NCBI GenBank assembly: GCA_030248215.1
Contig: JASANG010001040.1
Coordinates: 62,001 to 126,000, forward strand
DNA: 64,000 nt
Direction of reading: 5' to 3'
DNA from: Enoplolaimus lenunculus
Lineage: Eukaryota; Nematoda; Enoplea; Enoplida; Thoracostomopsidae
Shown: positions 11,813 through 21,408 of the stretch, piece by piece
How the letters are laid out: the number at the start of each line of letters is the position of its first letter
How positions within the stretch are numbered: position 1 is the first letter of the stretch
The notes under the pieces: model-generated
Database searches by the model: none
What the model was told of the DNA's origin: nothing
Seen by the model: the letters and a program-made list of their open reading frames with translations, nothing else
Program-made: the position numbers and the translations under genes

Positions 11813-14800
11813 TTACTTAGATCTACACAACTGATTCTCAGTGAACGCCGCTTCATCAAGCACAATATCTTCTAGCATTTCGTATTTTTTGCCAATAAAG
11901 CTTTGTGGAATATCCGCTTGCAGAACCCGTTTACATCCTGGTCGAACTTGGCTCACGCTTGTGACAGTGGCGCTTGAAAGATCGACAATACTCGTTCTTC
12001 GACTGGTACGTTTAGGACACGAGTGAATTACCTGAAATTAAAGTATCATACTTTGCGTAGTCATATTTTTACGCATAATACTGCAAAAGTTCAACTCCTC
12101 TCATACAGACCCACATCTGAGAGACTAGTGGTGTTCAGCTAGTTCTAAAATTCAACTAGCAGCAGGTTTGGGGCGTGCCTAAGTATGCATTATCCACATT
12201 TTACTTTTGAACCTTTGGCACCGAAAATTCGCCGCATTGTTGTTAACATGTGATAAATTTTATATTGCCACTCGTTAACTCTACGTTTTACCTACCTTAA
12301 ATTAAGATCAGATTACCAAAAAAGATTGTGGCAAAGCAGGGCTAACCAGTGGAAATATTTAAGTTTGCTACACGTTAACCGCAGCGTAAGAATTTCGGGT
12401 GGCGTAGCGTCATAAGTTAATGTGGTAAATGCACTATACCTGCTTAGCCCCTCCGTCAAGTTTCTTACATCCCTTCTAATATATTGATGTGTCTACAGGC
12501 TTATTAACGGTGATGGTAGTGGTTAACGCTAAGCAGTTTATGAGCTGGGATTTAAGCCATCATACTTCAATTATTGGTTCGATATCACCACCAAGAGGAG
12601 GGTCCCTTGCTGACCCGCAAAAGTCGAAAAATCCATCTTCATCTGTTTTTGTCGAACCCATTTCGTCTCGAGGGCTTGCTGAAATGGTATGTACAGGAAT
12701 GTATAAAAGGGGAAAGACTGAGGACAGCGATTTATCTCCTACCGAAATTTTTGCATAAGTAATAGTTGTAGTACCACTTTCCGTTCTTCCAAGATATGAA
12801 CGCACGCTGCTGCGATGCGTAAAAGCGTACGGCATGAGCCGAACGAAATGATGCGAGTGCGTGCCCGAGAGCATCGTTGTCTTGCTGTGCCAGTGAAAAA
12901 AGAAAGAGTGCACAATTAGTGTGGAACGCGTGCGATAGCACGAGTTCTGCACGAGCGCGCTGCGCGAGTTCTTGAGTTGTGTGCACACCACGACAGAGAT
13001 GCCCGAGTGCACCGCACGCTTGACGGAGCTTAGCAGCACGCGATTGTACATCGGGCCCATGTCAGGGGCGGATCGTTTTTCTGCGGGACTGCAATAGAGT
13101 AAGCTTAAACTTTGGACTACTTTTTTTTAATTTGGCTTAAGCTTAGGCTTAGGTTTAGGCTTAGGAATATGCTCATTATTACGCTTAGGCTTAGGCTTAG
13201 GCTTAGGAATATGGTCATAATACCGTTCCGCCCCTGTTCTTTACATTGGCCGTATATCGAAAAGACAATAAGCCGTGCTACAACTGACTTGTAGCACGGT
13301 CCCAGAGTAGACATTATTTGGTTTCTTGAATAAATTGGCTAACTAGCACCGGCACGTAGCAGAGGAGGCAAAGGTTTGCAAAAGGTTTTTGGTCACCTCT
13401 AGGAAACACTTTAGACCCACTTATATGACCTGAGAACTGCCTTCACGCCACTCTTAAAACAGATTTGAAAGCACCGTTTTCTTGTATTTACTCGTACAAA
13501 TTAAGGGGCGGACTTTGCTTGATACTGCTCGAGAAAATTTTGTCTTTTTTCTAAATCATTCCACTCCGTTGTGGAAATTGCAGGCTATACCAACTCTACA
13601 CAGTGTCATTAGGTATTCTTTGCAAAGGCTTCTATGGTAAGTTAGTTGTTATGGGGCCATTGGACGAAACCTTGACCCTGAAAAGATATTTTGAATGACG
13701 GATAGTTGTTACAGCATTCTGAGAACTGAGCAATTATGATTGATCTGGGAGCAATAGTTGCACCCTCACAGTTGTGGTTTATATTTTAAAGTAATGTGTG
13801 ATATTTTTGTCTTTTCCATTTGTTTACCGCCATCGCCGATGCGGAACAACCGTTCGGTACCCTCACCGTTAAGGCACTCCGGAGCGTTCAGTAACTGTGG
13901 ATGAAATGGTTAAAATACGCTGGGGCGTCCGATCGCCGTGACTCAAGTGTGCCGAACATTTATTCCGAAAAGGCACGGTGGTTGTAGCACGTCTGTTAAC
14001 TATATGAGCCGTGGTGCAAACAAGAATAACTCGCCTTAAACAGGCTTTAATACTAAGGGTCGTGTGCTATGCTACGGAACATATAAATAATATGTCCCTT
14101 CTGAAATTATGGAAGATACAAGAACACACCACTTTTAGTAGGCTTTCAAATTACATTCTGGATCTTAGGTGTCACGAAATTCCTTATACATGATGAAAGT
14201 ATACCCTCCCAAACTTAAATCCTGGTTAACCAAAATTGCTGAAACACGGGCATAAGTTTAGGTTTCAGCCTCATGAGCTTGTTTGCTGGCAATCATATGC
14301 ACACGGTTACGAACTAGACGCGTATTCTAAACGAGTCAAAGTTTGTCAAGTAGGGACACTGGTATGTGTTTTGAGTGTCAAAATCCGAACAATAACAAAG
14401 ATACACGCTGGAAAAAACGTGTTCTAAACTTTAATGAGTCAAATTTTTAATTAAAATTTTTTAAGTTGCTCGTTTAACCAATTAACTTGGGATAGATGCT
14501 AAACACAGTTGAGAATACTGGCCCCGTTTTCGCCGTGTTCGTTTATCTAAGGTAGATGTCCATCGCTTTCTTGCAGGGTGCAACCGTAGGTGAAAAATAT
14601 CTGAACCAGAGTCAGATCGTAGGTACTGGGTGAAGCCAGAGGTGAAGCAAAATTAGGTAGTTAAAATAATGTTTAATTATTACCTAGCTTATTTCAGGAA
14701 TTGGTTGTTTATACTGAAACGTACTTCTGTCCAAATCCCACATATTAATTAGAACATCGCTCTCTTTCGACACGTCAGCTTCACATGTAACTTTTCCACT

Positions 14801-15372
14801 TATACACACTCGTTGTTTAGGTTTGAAGAAATCAAGCGCATCGCTTAGAAACTCTACAAGAATATCATAGCCACCTTAGTAGGGTAGCTGACTAAATTAT
14901 ACATGACATTAAGCAATAGTTACTTAAGTAAAAACAAGTTCTCTATTATCGCTCAGAATTAAGTTAGAATTTAACTCAATTATGACTTAATGTTTAACTC
15001 ATAAAATTGTGTCAGTAAAGGACCAACTTGTTCAAATAACTCAACCCTTTGAGTTCAAAATTCAACTCAGAATTGTGCTAAATTTTAACTTAGGTGGAGA
15101 AAAATGTTTGACAAGACTTTGCTGTGAGTTATTTTACTTAGTTTGCGTTGGTCGTATTTAATACAACATTCTGAGTAAAATTGTCGGAAAGTTAACATGA
15201 ACCCTATTGTAAACGGGATACCTTTTCTCATTTTCAGGAAAAGTGTAAAAAAAGTGATTTTTAAGCGAGTACGCTGCGTTTGAAACTTACCCGGCATCTC
15301 GATTGCAACTGCAATCTGAATGTAAAGCAGCATAGCAATACAGGTGTAAATTAAAACAAATAAACGATCCAT
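11813..15372 (-). CDS. Transthyretin-like (TTL) secreted protein, 180 aa
   Basis: Secreted beta-sandwich protein of the nematode transthyretin-like family; members are extracellular and most have no known ligand. Four exons on the minus strand: 15372-15291, 14853-14725, 12678-12566, 12031-11813 (stop TAA at 11815-11813), with GT-AG introns in phases 1, 1 and 0. They sum to exactly 181 codons with the stop. Residues 1-23 form a signal peptide (MDRLFVLIYTCIAMLLYIQI). Then come RVCISGKVTCEADV (the family's R-G-x-L/V-x-C strand), NMWDLDR, then STKTDEDGFFDFCG (T-x-x-x-G-x-F turn), IEPIIEVIHSC, and a C-terminal CKRVLQADIPQSFIG. Unusual: about 25 Ser/Thr/Arg-rich residues separate the two conserved late cysteines, and the protein is at the long end of the family. 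It sits between two oppositely oriented ITPR genes. Fold assignment rests on motif order, not on a search. Confidence 0.85.
13053..13252. mobile_element. MITE with TTAGGC-like core, copy 3 (cleanest telomere-like array)
   Basis: Lies in TTL intron 2. It begins GGCCCATGTCAGGGGCGGAT and ends CCGCCCCTGTTCTTTACATT plus GGCC. The core has near-perfect runs of TTAGGC (about 13140-13165 and 13183-13207), split by GGAATATGCTCATTATTACG. The terminal CAGGGGCGGA would suit an hAT-type end, but the conserved flank outside it suggests the inverted repeat is longer. Confidence 0.75.
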
Positions 15373-15429
15373 TGTTTAGTAATCTACAAATATTAACATC
15401 AGTCAGAAAGGTACCTCTGAAAGTTGTAG

Positions 15430-15436
15430 TTTATAT
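15430..15436 (-). promoter_or_regulatory. Possible TATA box of the TTL gene
   Basis: On the minus strand a TATATAA heptamer lies about 58 bases before the TTL start codon, and the start itself is in a good context (AAACAATGG). A TATA box this close to the ATG would leave a very short 5' leader. This is only a motif match. Confidence 0.3.
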
Positions 15437-15916
15437 AGAAGTTTTCGTTCATCACAATTAACTCTAACTAGTCAGCCAGTTTTGCGCATTGCGCAAAAGT
15501 TAGCGAATACACAACAATCTGCATGCAAATTTTCTTTCCACAGTGCAATCACATTTTTGTTGTGGGAAAATATTGTGAACAAAGTAATGCTGCAAATATG
15601 CCCAAAATTGGGAACGTATACGGGGCGTTCCAGCTTTAACAATATAGATAAAATTGGGGCTCTTGGTCACTTTCCTCTCCAAAATTTTTAATATTTCAGA
15701 TTTTGCCAAAACTTGACATTTAAGGCATGAGCTTAGGCTCTATTCAACAAGTCTAGCCAAGTGTGGACCAAGAAGGCCATCATGATTCCTAATGGTTTCA
15801 AAAAACTTTCCGTAAACTTTCTCCTGACGAATGCTGGAAAAGATATATATAACTGTTTGGAATTGTTTAAGAGATGCGTCTAGCTTTTCGTTCGGTTTTT
15901 TATCACGATTTCTTCA

Positions 15917-16065
15917 GGATATGGGTTCCGCTGTACTTTTTTTGACGTGCGGCGCCGTCTGGCGCCGTCCGTCACCCGCACGGTACCGTTCGGCGCTGTC
16001 CGTCACCCGTACGACACCGCCCGTCCCACGTACGGCACCACCCGTCACCCGTACGGCGCCGTCTG
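15917..16065. repeat. GC-rich GGCGCCGTC repeat, fragment
   Basis: Starts GCTGTACTTTTTTTGACGTG then CGGCGCCGTC, the left end of the GC-rich MITE family seen complete at 28411 and 35022. It is followed by a tandem run of CGTCACCCGTACGGCGCCGT-like units of about 20 bp. The matching right end is absent. Confidence 0.6.
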
Positions 16066-16226
16066 TCACCATACCTAAAAAAAATAGCCTAAAGCTTAAG
16101 CTTCTCTCTATTGCAGTCCAGCAGAAAATTATATGAGATAATACAATATTAAAATGCTGTATGGAATTAAAGAGTTGGAAAGAAACAATCAACCAAAATT
16201 TTAACCAGCTTTATCATTATCAAATT

Positions 16227-16461
16227 TTTGTTCAGCGAAACAAACTGGATAATAAATTCAAACCGGTATAGCGAAAAGCTTTCTTTCCTCCAGTCTGACG
16301 CGCTTATTGCAATGGAGCCCCGTTTTCCAGTTAATATACCTTCAACTCAAAAGGCCATTTATCAGGTTGTAAATTTAAGTAAAATTAATGCAAACGGAAA
16401 CGGATTGCCGATCAAACTAACAAAAGCGGAAAACGCAAAACGGATAGTGAAGTATATGTAA
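16227..16461 (+). CDS. Exon-like open frame, unrecognised (possible terminal exon)
   Basis: The frame opens right after a good acceptor (TTTTTGTTCAG at about 16226-16237) and reads 74 codons to a TAA stop, with no repeat similarity. Seen residues include ALIAMEPRFPVNIPSTQKAI and INANGNGLPIKLTKAENAKR; composition is soluble and coding-like. No partner exon was found upstream, and no family is recognised. It could be a last exon of a small plus-strand gene or chance. Confidence 0.2.
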
Positions 16462-16539
16462 AACTTTCAAAGATGTATTATTTTTCTGCTAACACAACCT
16501 GAGGTGTGCAAATATTCACGAGGCTTTATAATATTTTAA

Positions 16540-16802
16540 CCCTTTCTCACATGAATATTTTCTATTTCCCCTGAGACCTGCTTTTATGCTAGGATTCGAA
16601 CTCCGGTGACTGGAGTGGGAGGCGTATACCATCACCACTCAGCTATAGGAGCTTGACGCTCGAGCCCGAGGGGGCTCTCACGTCTTGTGGTGATTTAGTA
16701 CTATGTATACGCGTTGCAATTGTTAAACACGGTGCGATATACATTATTTAACGTATATACACTGCGCTTAGTTGCCTATAGGCAACTCAATGTGAGAAGG
16801 GG
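16540..16802. mobile_element. piggyBac-type MITE with tRNA-like core, copy 1
   Basis: Flanked by TTAA on both sides (16536-16539 and 16803-16806). The ends CCCTTTCTCACAT and ATGTGAGAAGGGG are inverted repeats, the arrangement expected of piggyBac elements. On the minus strand the interior contains TATAGCTGAGTGGT and GAGTTCGAATCC, good matches to the internal A and B boxes of tRNA genes at tRNA-like spacing, so the core is tRNA-derived. There is no transposase; it would depend on one elsewhere. Confidence 0.8.
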
Positions 16803-17209
16803 TTAAACAAAAAATGGTGGATGCACCGAAATTTTTAAACGTTTTGGATGAATTTCGTAATTCTTGTTTGATTTCAAACAATTGAAGCATCTCTATAATA
16901 AAAAATTACCAGATATATACGTGATTTATAACTAATCTTGAGCTTAAAAATAATACAATTTCCAGATGTTCTGGCTACAGAGCTTGTCTGTGTCTCTAAA
17001 TTATGAGTCATTCAGTTTTGCAGTTGAAATTTTTGTTCTCTCAAAGTTTTATGTTTACACTACTGACTCACAGAGGTTAACCAAGCAAAGTATATAACCA
17101 GTTGCGTCTGAGGAGAACCCGGATGATGATAAAAGATCAATTTTTGATCACTCCTAACGTTGAGACTATGACAGCAAGCCGTCAACTCGACCTATTTTCC
17201 CAATGTATT

Positions 17210-17335
17210 TATATATCCATGACCGTTGCCAGCTCAACATGCTAGGGGCGTCTAAAAATATTCAGGATGGACATGCAATTGCTTAACATGATTTACAAGC
17301 GAGATTAAAGCTTGTGAAGGGGCAAACCTACTGTG
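17210..17335. repeat. Dispersed CTAGGGG/TTTCAGGA repeat, old copy
   Basis: Carries the pattern GTTGCCAGCTCAACATGCTA followed by GGGGCGTCTAAAAATATTCAGGA-like sequence and TTTACAAGCGAGATT. Related copies are at about 18335-18480, 31975-32095, 33515-33640 and 35735-35830. Family not assigned. Confidence 0.5.
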
Positions 17336-17920
17336 CCATACGGGATCGTTTTATACATATGTATAAAAACCCTGCAATTGTTGCTCTATTAAACAGATTT
17401 AAACTCAAAATAGAACGAAGTAATGAAATATACGTGCAGTCAGAGTAGAGTACAGTGGAAGAATAAACAATTTTACTATTGTCATACTCATTTGTGAACA
17501 ATTGAATATACAGAAAATAAAATTTTTTAAATTTACACACGGAAGTGGTTGGTTGAATCAGCCAAAGCTTAGTCATTGCTTACTCTGAAACAAAACAATC
17601 TCCAAAAAGGAATAGAGGACAACGATTTATTTAGGGAATGTAGAGGTACTTTCATGCCCATGAATGGCGAACAAAACGCGAACAGTAGGCTTTATACTTG
17701 GCTTTCAGTTTAGCTTGGACTCAGGTTTCGGCTTTGGCGTGGTGGGCAGGCCTTTGTAGTTATAAGAAATATGAGCGAAATATGTTACGATGGCTGTTAA
17801 AACATGGAAGCAAATTGTGAAATTAAAATTCAAGATGACGGATTTTAGCAAAGTGAAACTCGCATTTTCAAAAGTTGAACAGTTTTATCGTTCTATTTGT
17901 TCTCAATCTTGATAGCTTAA

Positions 17921-18183
17921 CCCTTTCTCACATGAATATTTTTTATTTCCCCTGAGACCTACTTTTATGCTAGGATTCGAACTCCAGTGACTGGAGTGGG
18001 AGGCGTATACATTCACCACTCAGCTATAGGAGCTTGACGCTCGAGCTCGAGGGGGCTTTCACGTCTTGCGGTGATTTAGTACTATGTATACGTGTTGCAA
18101 TTGTTAAACACGGTGCGATATATATTATTTAACGTATATACATTGCGCTGAGTTGCCTACAGGCAACTCAATGTGAGAAGGGG
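17921..18183. mobile_element. piggyBac-type MITE with tRNA-like core, copy 2
   Basis: Same length (263 bp) and order as copy 1, about 95% alike by eye. Left TTAA at 17917-17920 is intact; the right one reads TTAT. It carries the same tRNA-like A and B boxes on the minus strand. Confidence 0.8.
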
Positions 18184-18216
18184 TTATAGATAGTAAACTA
18201 AAAAATTTTCGCTTAA

Positions 18217-18256
18217 CCCTTTCTCACGCCTACAGGCAACTCAATGTGAGAAGGGG
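18217..18256. mobile_element. 40-bp miniature of the piggyBac-type MITE
   Basis: Perfect TTAA on both sides (18213-18216, 18257-18260) encloses CCCTTTCTCACG joined directly to the right 28 bases CCTACAGGCAACTCAATGTG plus AGAAGGGG. Only the two ends remain; the tRNA-like core is gone. It lies 30 bp from copy 2. Confidence 0.8.
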
Positions 18257-18334
18257 TTAAATATCAAGCCAGCAGAGTACAATCGGATATGGGTAAAAGC
18301 GGAGCTGAAAGTTAATAAATTTTATTGGACCCAC

Positions 18335-18480
18335 TGCCCGTAGCCAGCTCACCGTGCTAGGGGGGTTTTAAATTTTTCAGGAGGGGCATTCAAGGGTTTT
18401 CAACGAGTTACAAGCAAGGTTGACAACTTTCTAGGGGGTCCCAACAATTTCAAGGGGGGTTGAGCCTCCATGGTCCCCTC
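18335..18480. repeat. Dispersed CTAGGGG/TTTCAGGA repeat, cleaner copy
   Basis: Reads GTAGCCAGCTCACCGTGCTA, GGGGGGTTTTAAATTTTTCA, GGAGGGGCATTC, then TTTTCAACGAGTTACAAGCA. This is the best match to the copies inside introns of the plus-strand gene at 31975, 33515 and 35735. Confidence 0.55.
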
Positions 18481-18664
18481 TTGAGTACGGGCTCGAGGAC
18501 CCAAAGCTGCGCAAGGAGCCGGAAGATAAAACAAAATTACGTAATACAAATGATGCTGACTTTGCTAACTTTAACAGTCTTCTGAGTGTTGCCAAAAGAA
18601 TTAATTTCTTTTTATACTTTAATTGTTAAGGAATAGCGGCGATTAAAACTTTGCCGGAATTTAT

Positions 18665-18875
18665 ACTCTGCAAACAATGATGAGTCAAATTGACTCTCTC
18701 AGAAATAGGCTGTACGGGACTACACAAACTGAGTCAAATTCGAGTCCACCAGGGTCATATTTGACTCACTGAGTCGAGTGTTTGACTCTGGCGGAGTCGA
18801 ATTTGACTCACTTTGTGTAGTCCCGTAGAGACTATTTGGAAATAGTCAATTTGACTCACCATTTTTTTGCAGTGT
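18665..18875. mobile_element. Palindromic MITE with GAGTCAAATTGAC ends
   Basis: Left end CTCTGCAAACAATGATGAGT and right end (reverse complement CACTGCAAAAAAATGGTGAG) are inverted repeats, both followed inward by TCAAATTGAC. The interior is also palindromic (GGGACTACACAAACTGAGTC against its inverse). A TA dinucleotide outside both ends suits a Tc1/mariner-type target duplication. Confidence 0.7.
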
Positions 18876-19180
18876 ACCGAAGTATGGAGCCTGAAGTCGA
18901 TTTTCTATTGTACCCTGCCGACAAACTACTTTCCACTTTTCAAGAACAATCGTTTGTGTTTTTTTTAAATTTCTTACTACCGAAAAGACAGTAAACACAA
19001 AAAATAACGTAAACAAAACAACGAAAAAAAACGTTTTAAAACACACAAACTGCAATGGTTCATCAGCAACACCATACAAGTAGTATGTTTATCTTTGTCT
19101 ACACGTCACAAATTAATAATCAATCTTGGACAGTGTTTCAAATAAATTTGAACAAGAAAATACCCTACCGTTTTAGGAAA

Positions 19181-19335
19181 TGGCCAATGTATAGATCAGT
19201 GCCGTAATCGTAAAACGTATTACTAAGCCTGTTCGTAATGCCTAAGCCTAAGCAGATAATTCAGTTAAAAGCTTAAGCTCATTGCATAAAACAATCCGAC
19301 GGAAAAACGGTACGTTCCTGATTTATACATAGGCC
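19181..19335. mobile_element. MITE with TTAGGC-like core, copy 4
   Basis: Begins TGGCCAATGTATAGATCAGT and ends GTACGTTCCTGATTTATACA plus TAGGCCC. The core is CCTAAGCCTAAGCAG and AAAAGCTTAAGCTC. It is more worn than copy 3. Confidence 0.6.
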
Positions 19336-19546
19336 CATGACACTATCGACGTTCATGGTATACGCAATCCATTCACGTGTATAATTCGGAACATTTGGGT
19401 TAATTTCGCCCACGAGTTAGAAAGCACACTTGAGACCGCAAAAAAACGACACGTGTAAAGCAGTGTGTGCATATTCATCTTTTTGTTGCGTAAATTAATA
19501 CGACCGAACATATTCCACTGCCGTTGACAATCTTGGTGCAAATTTG

Positions 19547-19746
19547 GGCCAATGTAAAAAACAGGGGCAGAACAGTATTATATGTATATTTCTAAGCCTA
19601 AGCCTAATCCTATAGCCTAAACCTAAACGTAAGAATGAGCATATCCCTAAGCCTAAGCCAAGCAAAAAATTAGTCTAAAGCTTAAGCTTACTCTATATAT
19701 ACTACTCACACAGAAAAAGTCTCCGCTCATTATCTTTACCTGGGCC
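19547..19746. mobile_element. MITE with TTAGGC-like core, copy 5
   Basis: Begins GGGCCAATGTAAAAAACAGG and ends CTCCGCTCATTATCTTTACC plus TGGGCCC. Contains TAAGCCTAAGCCTAATCC and the conserved AGTCTAAAGCTTAAGCTTAC block. Confidence 0.65.
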
Positions 19747-20744
19747 CAAATTTGTTATATTATTGACTCCATCGGATAATTTTTTTGCAAATTCAACCCT
19801 TTGTTGAACAATTTATACGATGCTTTGCCCAACATACATGCCAAAAAAGCGTGCATTCTATTCCAGATTAGAGTTCAAAGCTGCAATGAATGAATAAATG
19901 TTACTTACCAGCATTTTGTAATTGCGAAAAGTACACAATCGTATTTTGCACTCTCCAAACAGTACAGTTTTCACTATTGCTTACTACCATTTCGTTCTTG
20001 TATGCGAATTTGACTCGCTTTAATGTTTTCCAATAGACGCTATTATACAATCAAATTGCTACGAGCAAACACTTAGCTATCTGGTGCCGAGAATTCGTCG
20101 GAAATCCTGAAGAGATATAGCTAATATATCTCAAGGTTGCGTTTTAGCTATGTGTTTTGAGAAATTTAATTCTTTGCAATACGCCGACGCATCTAGCCAC
20201 GATTCGGTAGAAAGGGGATTATCACGGTATACACAAACTCATAAAAGGTTTTTTGGCGGTGCCAAGTGGAAAACTTTCTGAAACTTTCTGGGCAATAATT
20301 GCAAAGAGGGAAGGCTTTCGACCCATCGTCACATCTCCTTTTACTAGGCCCATCATACTATACACTACACATCTTTATAAACTTTGACAGTCGATAATTT
20401 ACATTGTTTTAAAGTGTAAAGTTTTCTAATGCCTCGAGCCTACTACTATCGTGGTGTGAGATTTTTTAGTTTGAATTAAAATTTATTGAAAATTGTTCTT
20501 TACAATTGCTGTATACTGTTACAATTGCAAAAATACTGCAGTTATTTTTACGTATATGCTGCGTGCGTTTAAAATTTGCCGTGAATATTGAGCGATTCGA
20601 TATGAAACTTTATGCAATTAAAGTTTGCTGCAAATGATATTTATTCAAGTTTATCACAATAAAACCGGTATTATACTAATGCTTGCAATTAAAACGAGTC
20701 ATTCTTATCGTTGGCGAGGATCTAAAAGTTTAGGTTGAACCAAT

Positions 20745-20899
20745 GGTCCATGTAAAGATCAGGGGCGGAATGTATTTCTGCGGGATTACAATAGAGTAAA
20801 CTGAAGCTTTAGAATACTTTTCTTTGCTTAGTCTTTAGGCTAAGGCTTATGAATTAGCTTTTATATACTACTTTTACTGCTCTGTTCTACACATTGGCC
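20745..20899. mobile_element. MITE with TTAGGC-like core, copy 6
   Basis: Starts GGTCCATGTAAAGATCAGGG then GCGGAA and ends CTGTTCTACACATTGGCC; orientation is opposite to copies 1 and 5 because the AGTAAACTGAAGCTTTAGA block comes first. The hexamer core is short. Confidence 0.6.
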
Positions 20900-21408
20900 G
20901 AACATTGACCCGTATAGTTCGACACAGGATATATACCAGGGATGACCGACGGTATTTTTGACCAACAAATTTCTAAGATCAAGCTGGAGCCAGAACCATG
21001 TTAACGACACTTTTACTTTATAGTTTGTATCCATGTGAAGTCATGTTAACGATGTAATCGCTGTTACAATTTACAAAATTCTCAGATACTTAATTTTGTT
21101 TTCATTATAACTCGCACCTGAAAGCTTTGGATATTAGCGTCGAATTAGGGTCTTAAAAATATTGCGGATTATCCGGCATCAAAAATGTTAAACTTATAGT
21201 TTAATTTACGATTATATTGCATGTGACATCGACCGCTGTAAATCAGGGGGGTCGCCAAAAACGCAACGCTTCGTGGTACATTTTGTGTCATGTGAAAACC
21301 CAAGAGAAGCATACTATAGTAATCATGCACCCTTGTTTTTAGCATATGCTGCCTGTTTTAAAATTTTTAATATATTTTTGACGGCATAATGACTTGTATT
21401 GAACCGTG

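Larger units (their letters stand above)
15373..21408. other. Intergenic region between TTL and diverged ITPR genes
   Basis: This 6 kb is mostly repeats: a GC-rich fragment near 15920-16065, two piggyBac-type MITEs and a 40-bp miniature, a GAGTCAAATTGAC palindromic MITE, three TTAGGC-core MITEs and two copies of a CTAGGGGGGTTT-type dispersed repeat. The only exon-like frame is at 16227-16461. Both flanking genes start in or next to it, so promoters for both should lie here, but none beyond the TTL TATA motif can be pointed out. Confidence 0.55.

Noticed and set aside
12560-13060. 166-codon minus-strand open frame, the longest in the window
   Set aside because: Only 12678-12566 of it is real sequence of TTL exon 3; the rest is read-through into the upstream intron and shows no family motif. 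The splice acceptor at 12679 and the phase match to exon 2 define the true exon.
16580-16690. A true tRNA gene on the minus strand
   Set aside because: A and B box matches are good, but the acceptor and anticodon stems do not pair well and the same sequence recurs in several TTAA-flanked elements, so it is a tRNA-derived core of a repeat.
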